A DNA stretch of 25,621 bases from the NCBI GenBank assembly GCA_035406685.1, contig DAONLM010000017.1, positions 1 through 25,621 on the forward strand. Direction: 5' to 3'. This document shows, one piece after another, positions 1 through 7,605 of this stretch (its first letter is position 1; each line of letters opens with the position of its first letter). Source of the stretch: DAONLM01 sp035406685. Lineage in GTDB: Bacteria; Spirochaetota; GWE2-31-10; MWDO01. The position numbers and the translations under genes were made by a program. A model generated the notes under the pieces. It saw only the letters and a program-made list of their open reading frames with translations, did not search any database and was not told the origin of the DNA.

Positions 1-17
1 AGATAAAATTTTTATAA
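1..17 (+). CDS. 3' end of a tandem-RHH family gene, cut by the window edge
   Basis: The first bases read in one frame as Ile-Lys-Phe-Leu-stop (codons ATA AAA TTT TTA TAA, 3-17). This is exactly the C-terminus of the intact RHH protein at 3940-4458, which ends Glu-Ile-Lys-Phe-Leu-stop. The copy at 8454-8969 ends Gln-Ile-Gln-Phe-Leu. The DNA after the stop also resembles the DNA after the 3940-4458 gene for about 90 bases. I infer that another family member ends here and lies mostly outside the window. Five codons alone would be weak evidence; the matching downstream sequence makes the call reasonable. Confidence 0.6.
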
Positions 18-27
18 AATTAGTGAT

Positions 28-112
28 CTATCTAAAATTTGGTCATTTTATCTTTCTTACTCAAAACTTACCCTTAGGATAATTCTGCCTTTTTGACGGC
101 CTAAAAATAAAT
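28..112 (+). repeat. Conserved 3' flanking element of RHH genes, copy A
   Basis: This stretch aligns with 4466-4560, the same position downstream of the intact RHH gene. Shared blocks are ATCTRTCTAAA, CAAAACTTA, TAATTCTR, CTTTTT and CCTAAAAATAAA, in the same order and nearly the same spacing. I see no strong hairpin followed by a T-run, so it is not an obvious rho-independent terminator. Its role is unknown; it could be the end of the duplicated unit or a regulatory untranslated region. Confidence 0.6.
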
Positions 113-148
113 TTTTATCTCTATTTTTATTTTATTAAACTAAAAAAA

Positions 149-177
149 TTGACTTTATTATTTAAATTAGATATAAT
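149..177 (+). promoter_or_regulatory. Sigma-70-type promoter for the chemoreceptor operon
   Basis: TTGACT (149-154) and a perfect TATAAT (172-177) are separated by exactly 17 bases. The predicted start of transcription leaves a leader of roughly 30 nt before the ATG at 213. It would drive the chemoreceptor, larB and the serine acetyltransferase. Confidence 0.75.
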
Positions 178-212
178 TAAAACAATTTTGAATAAGAGAC
201 TGGAATTATTAA

Positions 213-1619
213 ATGCATATTTTTTTTATTAGTGAAATATTTCTTTTAGCATGTTGTTTTGTTTTCTTTTTTATATTTCTTTTTAAGGTTAAGAGTATTC
301 AATATAAAAAATTAATAATTGTTGTTTCAAATATATTTTTTTTATCTTTACTTCTTGTTCTTTTTTTCAATTTCAATAATAATAGCCTTGTTTTACTCAT
401 ATTTTATATTATAATTGTGTTAATTTATATTTTCTCATTGTTTTATATTTTTTATATTCTTGATAGTCGATTAAAAAAGATAATAGAAGCATACAGATAT
501 CTTACTGAATGGAAAACAGATATAACTTTAAAAGTAAAAGCAAAAGATGATCTTGGCATCCTGGAAAGATCATATTTACAATTGAATATGATAATAGCAT
601 CTCTTGTTTCCAATGTGGATCTATTTTCAAAGGAGTTATCAGAGAAAATGAGTGGCCTTTATAGAGAATCTACCAAGGTTAAGAATGGAATTAATTTACA
701 GCAGGAGGTATCGAATAATCTTGATATAGCATTAGGCATGCAGGGTGAATCTCTTGATAAAGGTGCAAAGGGACTCGATGATACAAGAGTTATGTTTAGT
801 AAGACAGTAGAAATATTTACATCTCTTTTTAATTTAATTAATTCTCTTTTTGAACAGAATCAGATTATATTAAAAGAGAATAAAAATATGGAGAATTATT
901 CTACTTCTGCAATAAAAATGACAGAAAATCTTGAAAATGTAACAAAAGATGGAACTGATAAGATTGATAAGATAATAAATTTTATAAATACTCTGGCAAA
1001 ATCGGTTGAAAGTATAAAAAATGCAGTGGGTATTATAAGAAAAATGGCTGCTCAAACAAATATGCTTGCAATGAATGCAAGTATAGAGGCTGCTCATGCT
1101 GGAGAGTATGGGAAAGGTTTTTCTGTTGTTGCCACTGAAATAAGAGAACTTGCAGAATCAAGTGCGCAAGCATCAGAGACAATAAATAAAGTAGTTGATA
1201 ATATTATAAATGAGATGAATAAGGGTAAACAATATTCTGCAATAGCAAAAGAAGGGATAGAGGAGATTAATGAGGCTATTCATAATACTGTTGATGTTAT
1301 AAAGGCATTATATGAGAGTGTTGAAAAACAGGTTAAAAGTGTCGTTGATACAAAAGATTCTCTTGAGCAGATTCATACTCTTTCAAAGCAGATAAAGGAG
1401 TCTTCTGAATATCAACAAAGAAAGACACAGGAAATTTACGAAGCCACTGAAAATCTTAATTCGCAGGCTATAATAATAAATAGTTTAATAGCAAATCAAA
1501 AGCTTCAACTGGATGAATTGCTACAATTAATCGATAATTTATACAAGATCATCGATGATTCAAATACCTATGCTGGTTATCTATCTCAGATTATTAACAA
1601 ATTTAAAAAGAGTGAATAG
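213..1619 (+). CDS. Methyl-accepting chemotaxis protein without a periplasmic sensor domain
   Basis: A 468-residue chemoreceptor that would signal to the CheA/CheW array. Residues 1-85 hold three hydrophobic segments (about 3-25, 34-53, 58-82) with very short connecting loops, so there is no room for a periplasmic ligand domain. A HAMP-like stretch follows (about 85-130), then a long helical cytoplasmic domain. The conserved hairpin tip lies at about 279-315 and contains AAQTNMLAMNASIEAAHAGE and then GKGFSVVATEIRELAESS, close to the family consensus. No C-terminal methyltransferase-docking pentapeptide is visible. Any sensing must be through the membrane segments, the cytoplasm or a partner. 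The ribosome site is weak (GAGACTGGAA region). The stop codon directly abuts the ATG of the next gene. The receptor assignment is secure; the ligand is unknown. Confidence 0.93.
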   Translation: MHIFFISEIFLLACCFVFFFIFLFKVKSIQYKKLIIVVSNIFFLSLLLVLFFNFNNNSLVLLIFYIIIVLIYIFSLFYIFYILDSRLKKIIEAYRYLTEWKTDITLKVKAKDDLGILERSYLQLNMIIASLVSNVDLFSKELSEKMSGLYRESTKVKNGINLQQEVSNNLDIALGMQGESLDKGAKGLDDTRVMFSKTVEIFTSLFNLINSLFEQNQIILKENKNMENYSTSAIKMTENLENVTKDGTDKIDKIINFINTLAKSVESIKNAVGIIRKMAAQTNMLAMNASIEAAHAGEYGKGFSVVATEIRELAESSAQASETINKVVDNIINEMNKGKQYSAIAKEGIEEINEAIHNTVDVIKALYESVEKQVKSVVDTKDSLEQIHTLSKQIKESSEYQQRKTQEIYEATENLNSQAIIINSLIANQKLQLDELLQLIDNLYKIIDDSNTYAGYLSQIINKFKKSE

Positions 1620-2369
1620 ATGGATAAAGAGAGAATAAAAATTCTTCTTGAATGTGTCAAAGAGAATAAAATTTCTGTTGAGAAGGCAATAGAAGAATTA
1701 AAAGATTTACCATTTAAAGATCTTGATTTTGTTAAATTTGACACTCACAGAAGATTAAGGCGTGGCTTGCCAGAGATAGTTTATTGTAAGAATAAGACAA
1801 TAGAGCAACTCGAGACTATATGTAAAGAATTAAAACAGGAAAAAATGGTTATATATTCAAGACTCTCGTCTGAAAAAGCCAATATTCTTCTAAATATAGA
1901 TAAGGATTTAATTTATAATAAAGAAGGGAGAATTGCCTATAAAACCGATAAAGACATTACTATTTCTGAAAGAAAGGTTGTTATACTTGCTGCTGGAACA
2001 TCTGATATGAGAGTGGCAGAAGAGGCATATTGTTGTTTAATTGCTATGGGAAACAGAGTTGAAAAATATTATGATGTTGGGGTTGCCGGCATACATAGAT
2101 TATTCTCATTATATGATAGAATAAAAGATGCAAATGTCATTATTGCTATTGCTGGAATGGAAGGTGCTCTTCCTTCTGTTGTATCCGGGCTTTTTGAAGC
2201 ACCAGTGATTGCTGTTCCTACTTCTATTGGTTATGGAGCAAATTTAAGGGGGATATCCCCCCTTTTAACAATGTTGAATAGTTGTAGTTTAGGCATTGCT
2301 GTTGTTAATATAGACAATGGTGTAGGTGCTGCTTATCTTGCCACACTTATAAATCAAAGGAGATTTTGA
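1620..2369 (+). CDS. larB: LarB: pyridinium-3,5-biscarboxylate mononucleotide synthase
   Basis: A 249-residue protein of the LarB family (PurE-related). LarB carboxylates and hydrolyses nicotinic acid adenine dinucleotide to give P2CMN, the first step of nickel-pincer nucleotide cofactor synthesis. The N-terminal third is variable helical sequence with a charged DTHRRLRRGLPEIVYCK stretch (about 41-57) typical of LarB. The PurE-like core is clear from about 120: VVILAAGTSDMRVAEEA, then IIAIAGMEGALPSVVSGL, then APVIAVPTSIGYGANLRG and AVVNIDNGVGAAYLA. Length and motifs match the family. It starts immediately after the receptor stop, and its stop overlaps the next ATG by one base, so it is probably translationally coupled. 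Partner genes larC and larE, and a lactate racemase, are not in this window. Confidence 0.92.
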   Translation: MDKERIKILLECVKENKISVEKAIEELKDLPFKDLDFVKFDTHRRLRRGLPEIVYCKNKTIEQLETICKELKQEKMVIYSRLSSEKANILLNIDKDLIYNKEGRIAYKTDKDITISERKVVILAAGTSDMRVAEEAYCCLIAMGNRVEKYYDVGVAGIHRLFSLYDRIKDANVIIAIAGMEGALPSVVSGLFEAPVIAVPTSIGYGANLRGISPLLTMLNSCSLGIAVVNIDNGVGAAYLATLINQRRF

Positions 2370-3316
2370 TGTTAAAGAAATTCATTGAATCAAAAAATCT
2401 TGATAAGAAAATTCCAGAGATAATAGATGATTTAGTAAAACATATAAAAGAAGATTCTTCTTTGCATCATATTAATAAGTATCCAATACCTTCTAAAAAA
2501 GTTATTATAAATATACTTCATAATATTATAAATTTAATATTTCCTGGATATTTTACAGATAAAGAGATTAACTATATAAATCTTTCGAGTTATGTTTCAA
2601 TTCTTGTTAATGATATTTTTGAGAATCTTTCTATGGAAATAGCAAAGAGTTTTAAACATAATCATGTAAAAGATAATGAAGTATGCGACATATGTAATGA
2701 GTGTGTGGAAAAAGGGATAGATGTTACTTTATATTTAATTGAGAGTATTCCAGAGTTAAGAAAAATTCTTACTCTTGATGTAAAGGCTGCTTATGAAGGT
2801 GATCCAGCAGCAAAGAGTTATAATGAGATAATATTTAGTTATCCTGGGCTTTTTGCTATAACTGTGCATAGGATTGCTCATATCCTTTATGAGAAAGATA
2901 TCCCCCTTATACCTCGAATTATGTCAGAATATGCTCATAGTCTTACTGGAATAGATATTCATCCAGGGGCAAAAATTGGCAAAAGTTTTTTTATAGATCA
3001 TGGGACTGGTGTTGTAATAGGCGAAACATGTATAATTGGAGACAATGTAAAGATTTATCAGGGGGTGACATTGGGTGGTAAGAGTTTTCCAAAGGATCAA
3101 AATGGCAATATAATAAGAGGTCAAAAGAGACATCCCACAATAGAAGATAATGTTACAATATATGCTGGTGCAACTATTTTGGGTGGTGAAACTGTTATAG
3201 GGAAGAATTCTATCATTGGTGGTAATGTATGGATTACAGAGAGTATTCCACCAAATTCCAAAGTAACACTATCTGAAAATCTTACTAAAATGGATATTAA
3301 AACTAAAAAAGTATAA
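2369..3316 (+). CDS. cysE: Serine O-acetyltransferase (EpsC/CysE type)
   Basis: A 315-residue enzyme transferring acetyl from acetyl-CoA to L-serine, giving O-acetylserine for cysteine synthesis. The N-terminal half is helical. The DVKAAYEGDPAAKS stretch (about 137-150) corresponds to the serine-binding region of the family. From about 190 there is a left-handed beta-helix of hexapeptide repeats: GIDIHPGAKIG, the catalytic-His motif DHGTGVVIGET (His211), IYQGVTLGG, and a GGNVWI end. I start it at the ATG at 2369, which overlaps the larB stop as TGATG. An AAAGGAG ribosome site lies about 8 bases upstream, and the TTG one codon earlier would sit too close to that site. The long N-terminal region fits the EpsC branch better than E. 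coli CysE. Confidence 0.93.
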   Translation: MLKKFIESKNLDKKIPEIIDDLVKHIKEDSSLHHINKYPIPSKKVIINILHNIINLIFPGYFTDKEINYINLSSYVSILVNDIFENLSMEIAKSFKHNHVKDNEVCDICNECVEKGIDVTLYLIESIPELRKILTLDVKAAYEGDPAAKSYNEIIFSYPGLFAITVHRIAHILYEKDIPLIPRIMSEYAHSLTGIDIHPGAKIGKSFFIDHGTGVVIGETCIIGDNVKIYQGVTLGGKSFPKDQNGNIIRGQKRHPTIEDNVTIYAGATILGGETVIGKNSIIGGNVWITESIPPNSKVTLSENLTKMDIKTKKV

Positions 3317-3424
3317 TCTTTACTTTATTTAGTTTTTTGGAGAAGTTATCCTAAGGTTTAATAAAATATCATTCTACTATTTTTATTTTTTTATCTAACA
3401 ACAATAATCAAATTTTTTATTGGG

Positions 3425-3720
3425 TTAACGCACGCAGCAAGTTCTCAAAACATGGCCATCGATTCTTGAAAAAAATCTATGCTTATTTTAGTTTTTTTAA
3501 CAGTAGTGCTTTATTGAAGAGAATTGTCCTACTTTTTTTGAAGAGTATGAGAAAAAAGTATTAGCGTCATCGAGGAGAAATTTATTATAATAACATTAAA
3601 TTTATTTTTTGAGGCTTAACAAAAAAAATGTAAAACCAGAGAATTATCCTACTTTTCCGGCAACATAACCCCTTTTATAAAGAAATCTACAACGATTGCT
3701 ATAAAATAGTTAGCGTTGCA
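3425..3720 (+). pseudogene. Decayed, 5'-truncated remnant of a tandem-RHH gene
   Basis: Conceptual translation recovers the second half of the RHH protein at 17712-18254, in pieces. One frame reads HRFLKKIYAYFSFFNSS followed by LLKRIVLLF, matching YRFLKKIHADLNFFSMG and LLRRIILLF of that protein. After a one-base loss near 3532 the next frame reads EEYEK. Near 3640 the frame giving RELSYFSGN matches RELSHFSGN. After another one-base loss, FYKEIYNDCY matches FYKAIYNDCY. Several stops and at least two single-base deletions break the frame. The N-terminal RHH half is absent, and I found no match to it in 3317-3424. This accounts for most of the 589-base gap between genes. Confidence 0.8.
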
Positions 3721-3722
3721 GC

Positions 3723-3827
3723 ATCGCTGAAAATAATTAAAATAATATTACTTATTATACTTTCCAACAAGGATGCTTAGAAATAATTTCAGAGAATACC
3801 GGAATAAATTTATTTTTTTTCAGCGAT
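3723..3827. repeat. Separated 11-bp perfect inverted repeat beside the RHH remnant
   Basis: ATCGCTGAAAA at 3723-3733 is the exact reverse complement of TTTTCAGCGAT at 3817-3827, with 83 bases between. It starts directly after the decayed RHH copy and ends just before the conserved leader of the intact RHH gene. The arms are too far apart to be a terminator. They may be scar ends of an insertion, or chance. No open frame lies between them. Confidence 0.4.
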
Positions 3828-3868
3828 TTTAGAAAAGTGTCAAAATTTTTAATTTTTTTTTAAAAAAG

Positions 3869-3906
3869 TTGTAAAGGATTTTTTCATAAATTTTGTGATT
3901 AATAAT
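3869..3906 (+). promoter_or_regulatory. Conserved leader/regulatory block of RHH genes, copy 1
   Basis: The sequence TTGTAAAGGATTTT (from 3869), then ATAAATTTTGTGATTAATAA, is shared almost base for base with the regions upstream of the other two RHH genes (8999-9037 and 18292-18330, minus strand). Distance to the start codon is similar in all three, and an AGGAGG ribosome site lies between. The block does not contain a good -35/-10 pair at 17 bases, unlike other genes here. It may hold an unusual promoter, an operator for autoregulation, or an RNA signal. Confidence 0.65.
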
Positions 3907-3939
3907 TAGAAAACAATTTTTTTGTAAGGAGGAAAAAAT

Positions 3940-4458
3940 ATGGAAAAGTATGATTTTGTTATAAATAAAACTTTATTAGAAAAAATTAAAAATTTAGCAA
4001 AAAAGAGATCTCTCTCACTTTCTTGTTTAATGAGAGAGATCTTTGAAAAGATTATACCAATTCTTGAAAAAAAGCATCTCAAAGAAAAAAGAAGAGAAAA
4101 AGAATATCCAATAGTCTGTGCAACGCATAGAGTAAGAGTATATCTTCCTAAAAAGCTATACAATCAATTAAAGTTAATTCATAGCCATCTAAATACATTC
4201 AGTATGGCTGTGCTTGTAAGGGAGATATTGGAGGAGTATTTTCTTGGGGTGGAGACATTCGGTGAAGAACACTTTGAAGATAAAATTGAGAGGCTAAAAA
4301 GAAAACTTAATGAATTAAGAGAAAGGAAGGCTGTGGTTGTGAAAAATGATAAGGGGAAGGTGATGCCGCCTGATATCCGTCGCCATCCCCATTCTGACCA
4401 GTACTTTATGCTTACTTTTGACTCAAAATTTCGGCTTTTAGAAATAAAATTTTTGTAA
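3940..4458 (+). CDS. Tandem ribbon-helix-helix protein, paralogue 1
   Basis: A 172-residue basic protein with two RHH-like units. Unit 1 (about 4-43) begins with strand YDFVINK, then helices through KIKNLAKKRSLSLSCLMREI. Unit 2 (about 68-106) begins with RVRVYLPKKLYNQLK and continues IHSHLNTFSMAVLVREILEEYF. This matches the strand-helix-turn-helix pattern of MetJ/Arc-type DNA-binding proteins. A charged connector (KKHLKEKRREKEYP) joins them, and a basic helical tail follows. Two units in one chain could form an internal pseudo-dimer. Paralogue 2 is similar throughout; paralogue 3 mainly in unit 2. An AGGAGG site precedes the ATG. The last 40 codons use more G/C-rich triplets (CCG, CGT, CGC) than neighbours. 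DNA binding and autoregulation are inferences. The layout recalls the multi-copy DUF1564 proteins of Leptospira, but I cannot show homology. Confidence 0.8.
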   Translation: MEKYDFVINKTLLEKIKNLAKKRSLSLSCLMREIFEKIIPILEKKHLKEKRREKEYPIVCATHRVRVYLPKKLYNQLKLIHSHLNTFSMAVLVREILEEYFLGVETFGEEHFEDKIERLKRKLNELRERKAVVVKNDKGKVMPPDIRRHPHSDQYFMLTFDSKFRLLEIKFL

Positions 4459-4465
4459 AAATTAA

Positions 4466-4560
4466 CAATCTGTCTAAATTTTTTATTTTCTCTTATTATT
4501 ACCCAAAACTTATCTAAGGCTAATTCTATCTTTTTATCTGCCTAAAAATAAAATCCCATC
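4466..4560 (+). repeat. Conserved 3' flanking element of RHH genes, copy B
   Basis: Begins eight bases after the stop of RHH paralogue 1 and aligns with 28-112. Its second half (TAATTCTATCTTTTT, then CTAAAAATAAAATCCC) also aligns with the minus strand of 17589-17637, downstream of RHH paralogue 3. No strong stem-loop is visible. Confidence 0.6.
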
Positions 4561-4586
4561 TTAAATAAATTCATTCATTATTTTTC

Positions 4587-4615
4587 TTGACATAAGAGAT
4601 TTTAAATTATATTAT
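4587..4615 (+). promoter_or_regulatory. Sigma-70-type promoter for the unknown gene at 4672
   Basis: A perfect TTGACA (4587-4592), a 17-base spacer and TATTAT (4610-4615). The leader to the ATG at 4672 is about 50 nt. Confidence 0.7.
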
Positions 4616-4671
4616 TATTTATAACAATAATGTTATAGTAATATAATAATATAATTTTAAGGTATAGAAAT

Positions 4672-5553
4672 ATGAATAAAAGAGTATTTACAATTGATGA
4701 AAAATGTTATTTAGTTTATACAGGTCTTTCGTCTACTGATAATATCTCTTTTTTAAGAATAGGGAATTCCAGATTTATTAATGAAAATATTCAGAAACAT
4801 ATAAGATTCATTGCTGTAAATGATGCTCATAATCTTAATATTAGATTAGAAAAAGAAAATATAAAAGATATGGAGAATGGTAAAATAAGATATATTTGTA
4901 ATGAAAAAAATAGAGAAATATTATTTAAGAAATTAAAGGAAAATGGGATAAATACAGAAAACTTATATATAAAAGAGCTATCAAAAGATCTTGACAATAT
5001 CAGTAAAATAGAAAATAAAAAGCACTTTTTTACTATATTTTATGATGATAAAAACATAAAAGTTGTATCTGATGAGGAGATTATATTTGATTATTTTGAA
5101 TCAAATAAACAGAAAATAGATTATAAAAAAGAGAGAGAGAGATTAACTAATTTTATAGAAGAACTGGATAAATTAAATAATAATTATAAAACAAAGGTGA
5201 ATATTAAAAAAAATATTCCATCAATGGATCTAAATTATGAAAGATCAACTCTCTTTATAATCCAGAATGATCAATATGTCCCTTTTTCTTATGGAATGTT
5301 TAAGATATTAGTAGAAGATAATATCTTATCTATTGATTTTAATTCTTCAATTAGATTTTGGGTAGGGAAGGATGTTGAACTGATACTTCTTGAAGAAGAT
5401 AGCGACAAAATAAGACTTTATGGTATAATAAAAGAGGGAGAGATCATCGAGAGTGGCATCTTATATAGATATATAGCAAACTTTAGTGCAACAAATGAGG
5501 CTGAAGTCGGTTCAATAGTTGAGTTTTATAAAATACTTTTTAAAAAGAAATAG
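4672..5553 (+). CDS. Unknown 293-residue protein
   Basis: I do not recognise this protein. It has no signal peptide or membrane segment, so it is probably cytoplasmic. The N-terminal 150 residues are a mixed, charged domain (opening KRVFTIDEKCYLVYTGLSS). A Lys/Glu-rich helical stretch follows at about 145-175 (KKERERLTNFIEELDKLNNN), which could be a short coiled coil. The C-terminal 110 residues look strand-rich, with alternating hydrophobic residues (RSTLFIIQNDQYVPFSYG, VELILLEEDSDKIRLYGIIK), perhaps a small beta-barrel. A PilZ-like fold is conceivable, but no RxxxR or D/NxSxxG motif is present. It has its own strong promoter and a modest AAGG ribosome site. The VWA gene downstream has a separate promoter. 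Confidence 0.75.
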   Translation: MNKRVFTIDEKCYLVYTGLSSTDNISFLRIGNSRFINENIQKHIRFIAVNDAHNLNIRLEKENIKDMENGKIRYICNEKNREILFKKLKENGINTENLYIKELSKDLDNISKIENKKHFFTIFYDDKNIKVVSDEEIIFDYFESNKQKIDYKKERERLTNFIEELDKLNNNYKTKVNIKKNIPSMDLNYERSTLFIIQNDQYVPFSYGMFKILVEDNILSIDFNSSIRFWVGKDVELILLEEDSDKIRLYGIIKEGEIIESGILYRYIANFSATNEAEVGSIVEFYKILFKKK

Positions 5554-5564
5554 ATTTTTATATT

Positions 5565-5593
5565 TTGAATAAAATTTAGATATTAGATATAAT
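5565..5593 (+). promoter_or_regulatory. Sigma-70-type promoter for the VWA gene
   Basis: TTGAAT (5565-5570), a 17-base spacer and a perfect TATAAT (5588-5593). The leader would be about 100 nt and contains a GGGGATATC motif (5620-5628) and an AAGAGGT site shortly before the ATG at 5702. Confidence 0.65.
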
Positions 5594-5701
5594 TTAAGTG
5601 GATATCTGTATATTTGATAGGGGATATCTGATTTTTATATAGAATATAGACTAACATATTTTATAAAAAAAGTTTAAATAAGAGGTCTATAAATATAAAT
5701 T

Positions 5702-7591
5702 ATGAATAGCCTTAATAGCAAAATAAAATTTTTTATTATTCTTCTTTGTTCGTTATCAACTGTTTTTATATATACTCAAAATCTTATATTTGATGATGTT
5801 ACTATTGATAGAAATAATGCTTTGATTACATTTCATAACTATCCGGACGATATCACTAATAATATAAGATTAACCATTGATAATAAAGAGGAGAGTAATT
5901 TTAACTTAACTCTTCTAAATATAAAAAATCTTTACTATATAATAATTGATAATAGCGGCTCTATATTAGAAGAAGACATAGAAATTATAAAAGAGAAACT
6001 AAAATTCTTTCTTTCTAATCTAAAAAAAGATGATCTTGTTAATTTAGATAAGGTTAATGATGAGAAGATAAATATTTATAAACTTGCACCAGTAACAGAA
6101 AAACTCTATGAATCAATTAATCTCCTTAAAAGAGAAGGCAATTATAGTAGGTTGTATGATGCTGTTTTATCTTCATATAAAGAGTTATTAGATTTAAAAA
6201 AGAGCAATGAATATAAAGATTACAATTATTATTTAATATTTTTTTCAGATGGAGAAGATATAAACAGTGAAAATAAAGGGAGTAAAGTTTTAGAATTGGA
6301 TGGCATTCCATTTTTTTTCTTTTGTTATGGAGACTCTTATAATCCCGCTCTTCCAAAACCATTTATTGAATTGACTGAAAAAACAGAGGGGAAATTTTTA
6401 GAATCCCCGGATAATAATAATATAAAAAAGATATTCTTTGATAATGAAAATAGATATCTTTTAAAATTTCCGATTGATATCAATAAAATAATTAAAAGTA
6501 GACAATATATTGTCAGGATAGCAAGAAAAGATAATCCAGAAAATAGAATAGAGATAGATTTGAAAAAATTATTTCCAGATATTAAGATTGAGAGTAAAGA
6601 TAATAATTTAGTAAAAAATACTTTTATAAATAAAGATCATAAAAATAAATTGATATTTAATATTAATTTAATACCAATTTTAATTGGTATTTTAATTTTA
6701 ATATTATTGTTAATATTATTTTTCATATTAAGAAAAATAGTATCAAAAATTTCTTTTTCACAAAAAAAATATTCAAATAAAAAAGAGGATAGTTTTGTTA
6801 CTAATTCTTCCACTCTAAATATTTTATCAAATAATGAAGTAAAATCTGAAAATAGTAAAACTTCTTTGCAGGAACAAAGCAAAATAAAAGAGATTAACAA
6901 TCAAAAAAATTATATTAATCAAAAAGAGAAATATAATCAGACTACAAAAGATTTTTTATTAAATGAATTAACAAAAGAAGATAAAATTTTAATCGAATAT
7001 AAGACTTTGTGCGACAATTCTCCTAAAAGAATATACAATAGATTTGATATTTTTCATAGTCAACACACATCTTATATTGATAAGCCAGATAAAAATGGTG
7101 AAGAGATAGAAATTGATTCTTTATTTAAGATACTCAGCGTAGAGAAAGATTTTTTAGAAGTGGAAAGTGAAAAATTATTTTTAATAGATGAAGATATAGT
7201 TATAACTCACCTTCTTTTAAAAGTGCAAAAAATAGAATACAACATAAAAAAAGAGAATTTTAAAATAAGGCTTTTTTCTCTTGAAGACAAAGACCTTACA
7301 AATTTTTTCAAAGTATCAAAAGAGATTATTGGAACAAAAAAAAGAAAAATATTTGGTTCAAAAGATGCAATTATTGAATCATTTATTAAAAAAGATAAAG
7401 ATATCCCCATTATAAGAAATATATGGTTTAAAGGTGAACTTAAAAAGGAGAATAATTCTCTTATTTTAATAACAGAGGAGCCTGTTTTTCTTGATATTAA
7501 ATTAAGTATAAAATATAATGAAATCATAAATGAATATGATGTTAAAAAAATAGAAAAAAAAGAGGATAAATTTTATATATATTTATCATAA
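5702..7591 (+). CDS. Membrane-anchored von Willebrand factor A domain protein
   Basis: A 629-residue protein with a signal peptide (about 1-26), an extracytoplasmic VWA domain, one membrane helix (about 319-343) and a cytoplasmic part of about 285 residues. The VWA metal-site motif D-x-S-G-S is present (DNSGS, 83-87). The usual threonine position may be filled by serine (NYSRLYDA, about 148-154), and the downstream acidic motif is FSDGED (181-186). So divalent-cation-dependent binding is plausible. After the membrane helix comes a low-complexity Asn/Lys/Ser linker (about 350-415), then an unrecognised folded domain. VWA domains usually bind other proteins or assist complex assembly; the partner here is unknown. 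The phosphodiesterase follows after 14 bases, suggesting co-transcription. Confidence 0.8.
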   Translation: MNSLNSKIKFFIILLCSLSTVFIYTQNLIFDDVTIDRNNALITFHNYPDDITNNIRLTIDNKEESNFNLTLLNIKNLYYIIIDNSGSILEEDIEIIKEKLKFFLSNLKKDDLVNLDKVNDEKINIYKLAPVTEKLYESINLLKREGNYSRLYDAVLSSYKELLDLKKSNEYKDYNYYLIFFSDGEDINSENKGSKVLELDGIPFFFFCYGDSYNPALPKPFIELTEKTEGKFLESPDNNNIKKIFFDNENRYLLKFPIDINKIIKSRQYIVRIARKDNPENRIEIDLKKLFPDIKIESKDNNLVKNTFINKDHKNKLIFNINLIPILIGILILILLLILFFILRKIVSKISFSQKKYSNKKEDSFVTNSSTLNILSNNEVKSENSKTSLQEQSKIKEINNQKNYINQKEKYNQTTKDFLLNELTKEDKILIEYKTLCDNSPKRIYNRFDIFHSQHTSYIDKPDKNGEEIEIDSLFKILSVEKDFLEVESEKLFLIDEDIVITHLLLKVQKIEYNIKKENFKIRLFSLEDKDLTNFFKVSKEIIGTKKRKIFGSKDAIIESFIKKDKDIPIIRNIWFKGELKKENNSLILITEEPVFLDIKLSIKYNEIINEYDVKKIEKKEDKFYIYLS

Positions 7592-7605
7592 GGATAAAAA
7601 TAAAT

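Noticed and set aside
5202..5550. PilZ domain in the C-terminal part of the unknown protein at 4672-5553
   Set aside because: The region looks strand-rich, but the RxxxR and (D/N)xSxxG motifs needed for cyclic-di-GMP binding are absent.
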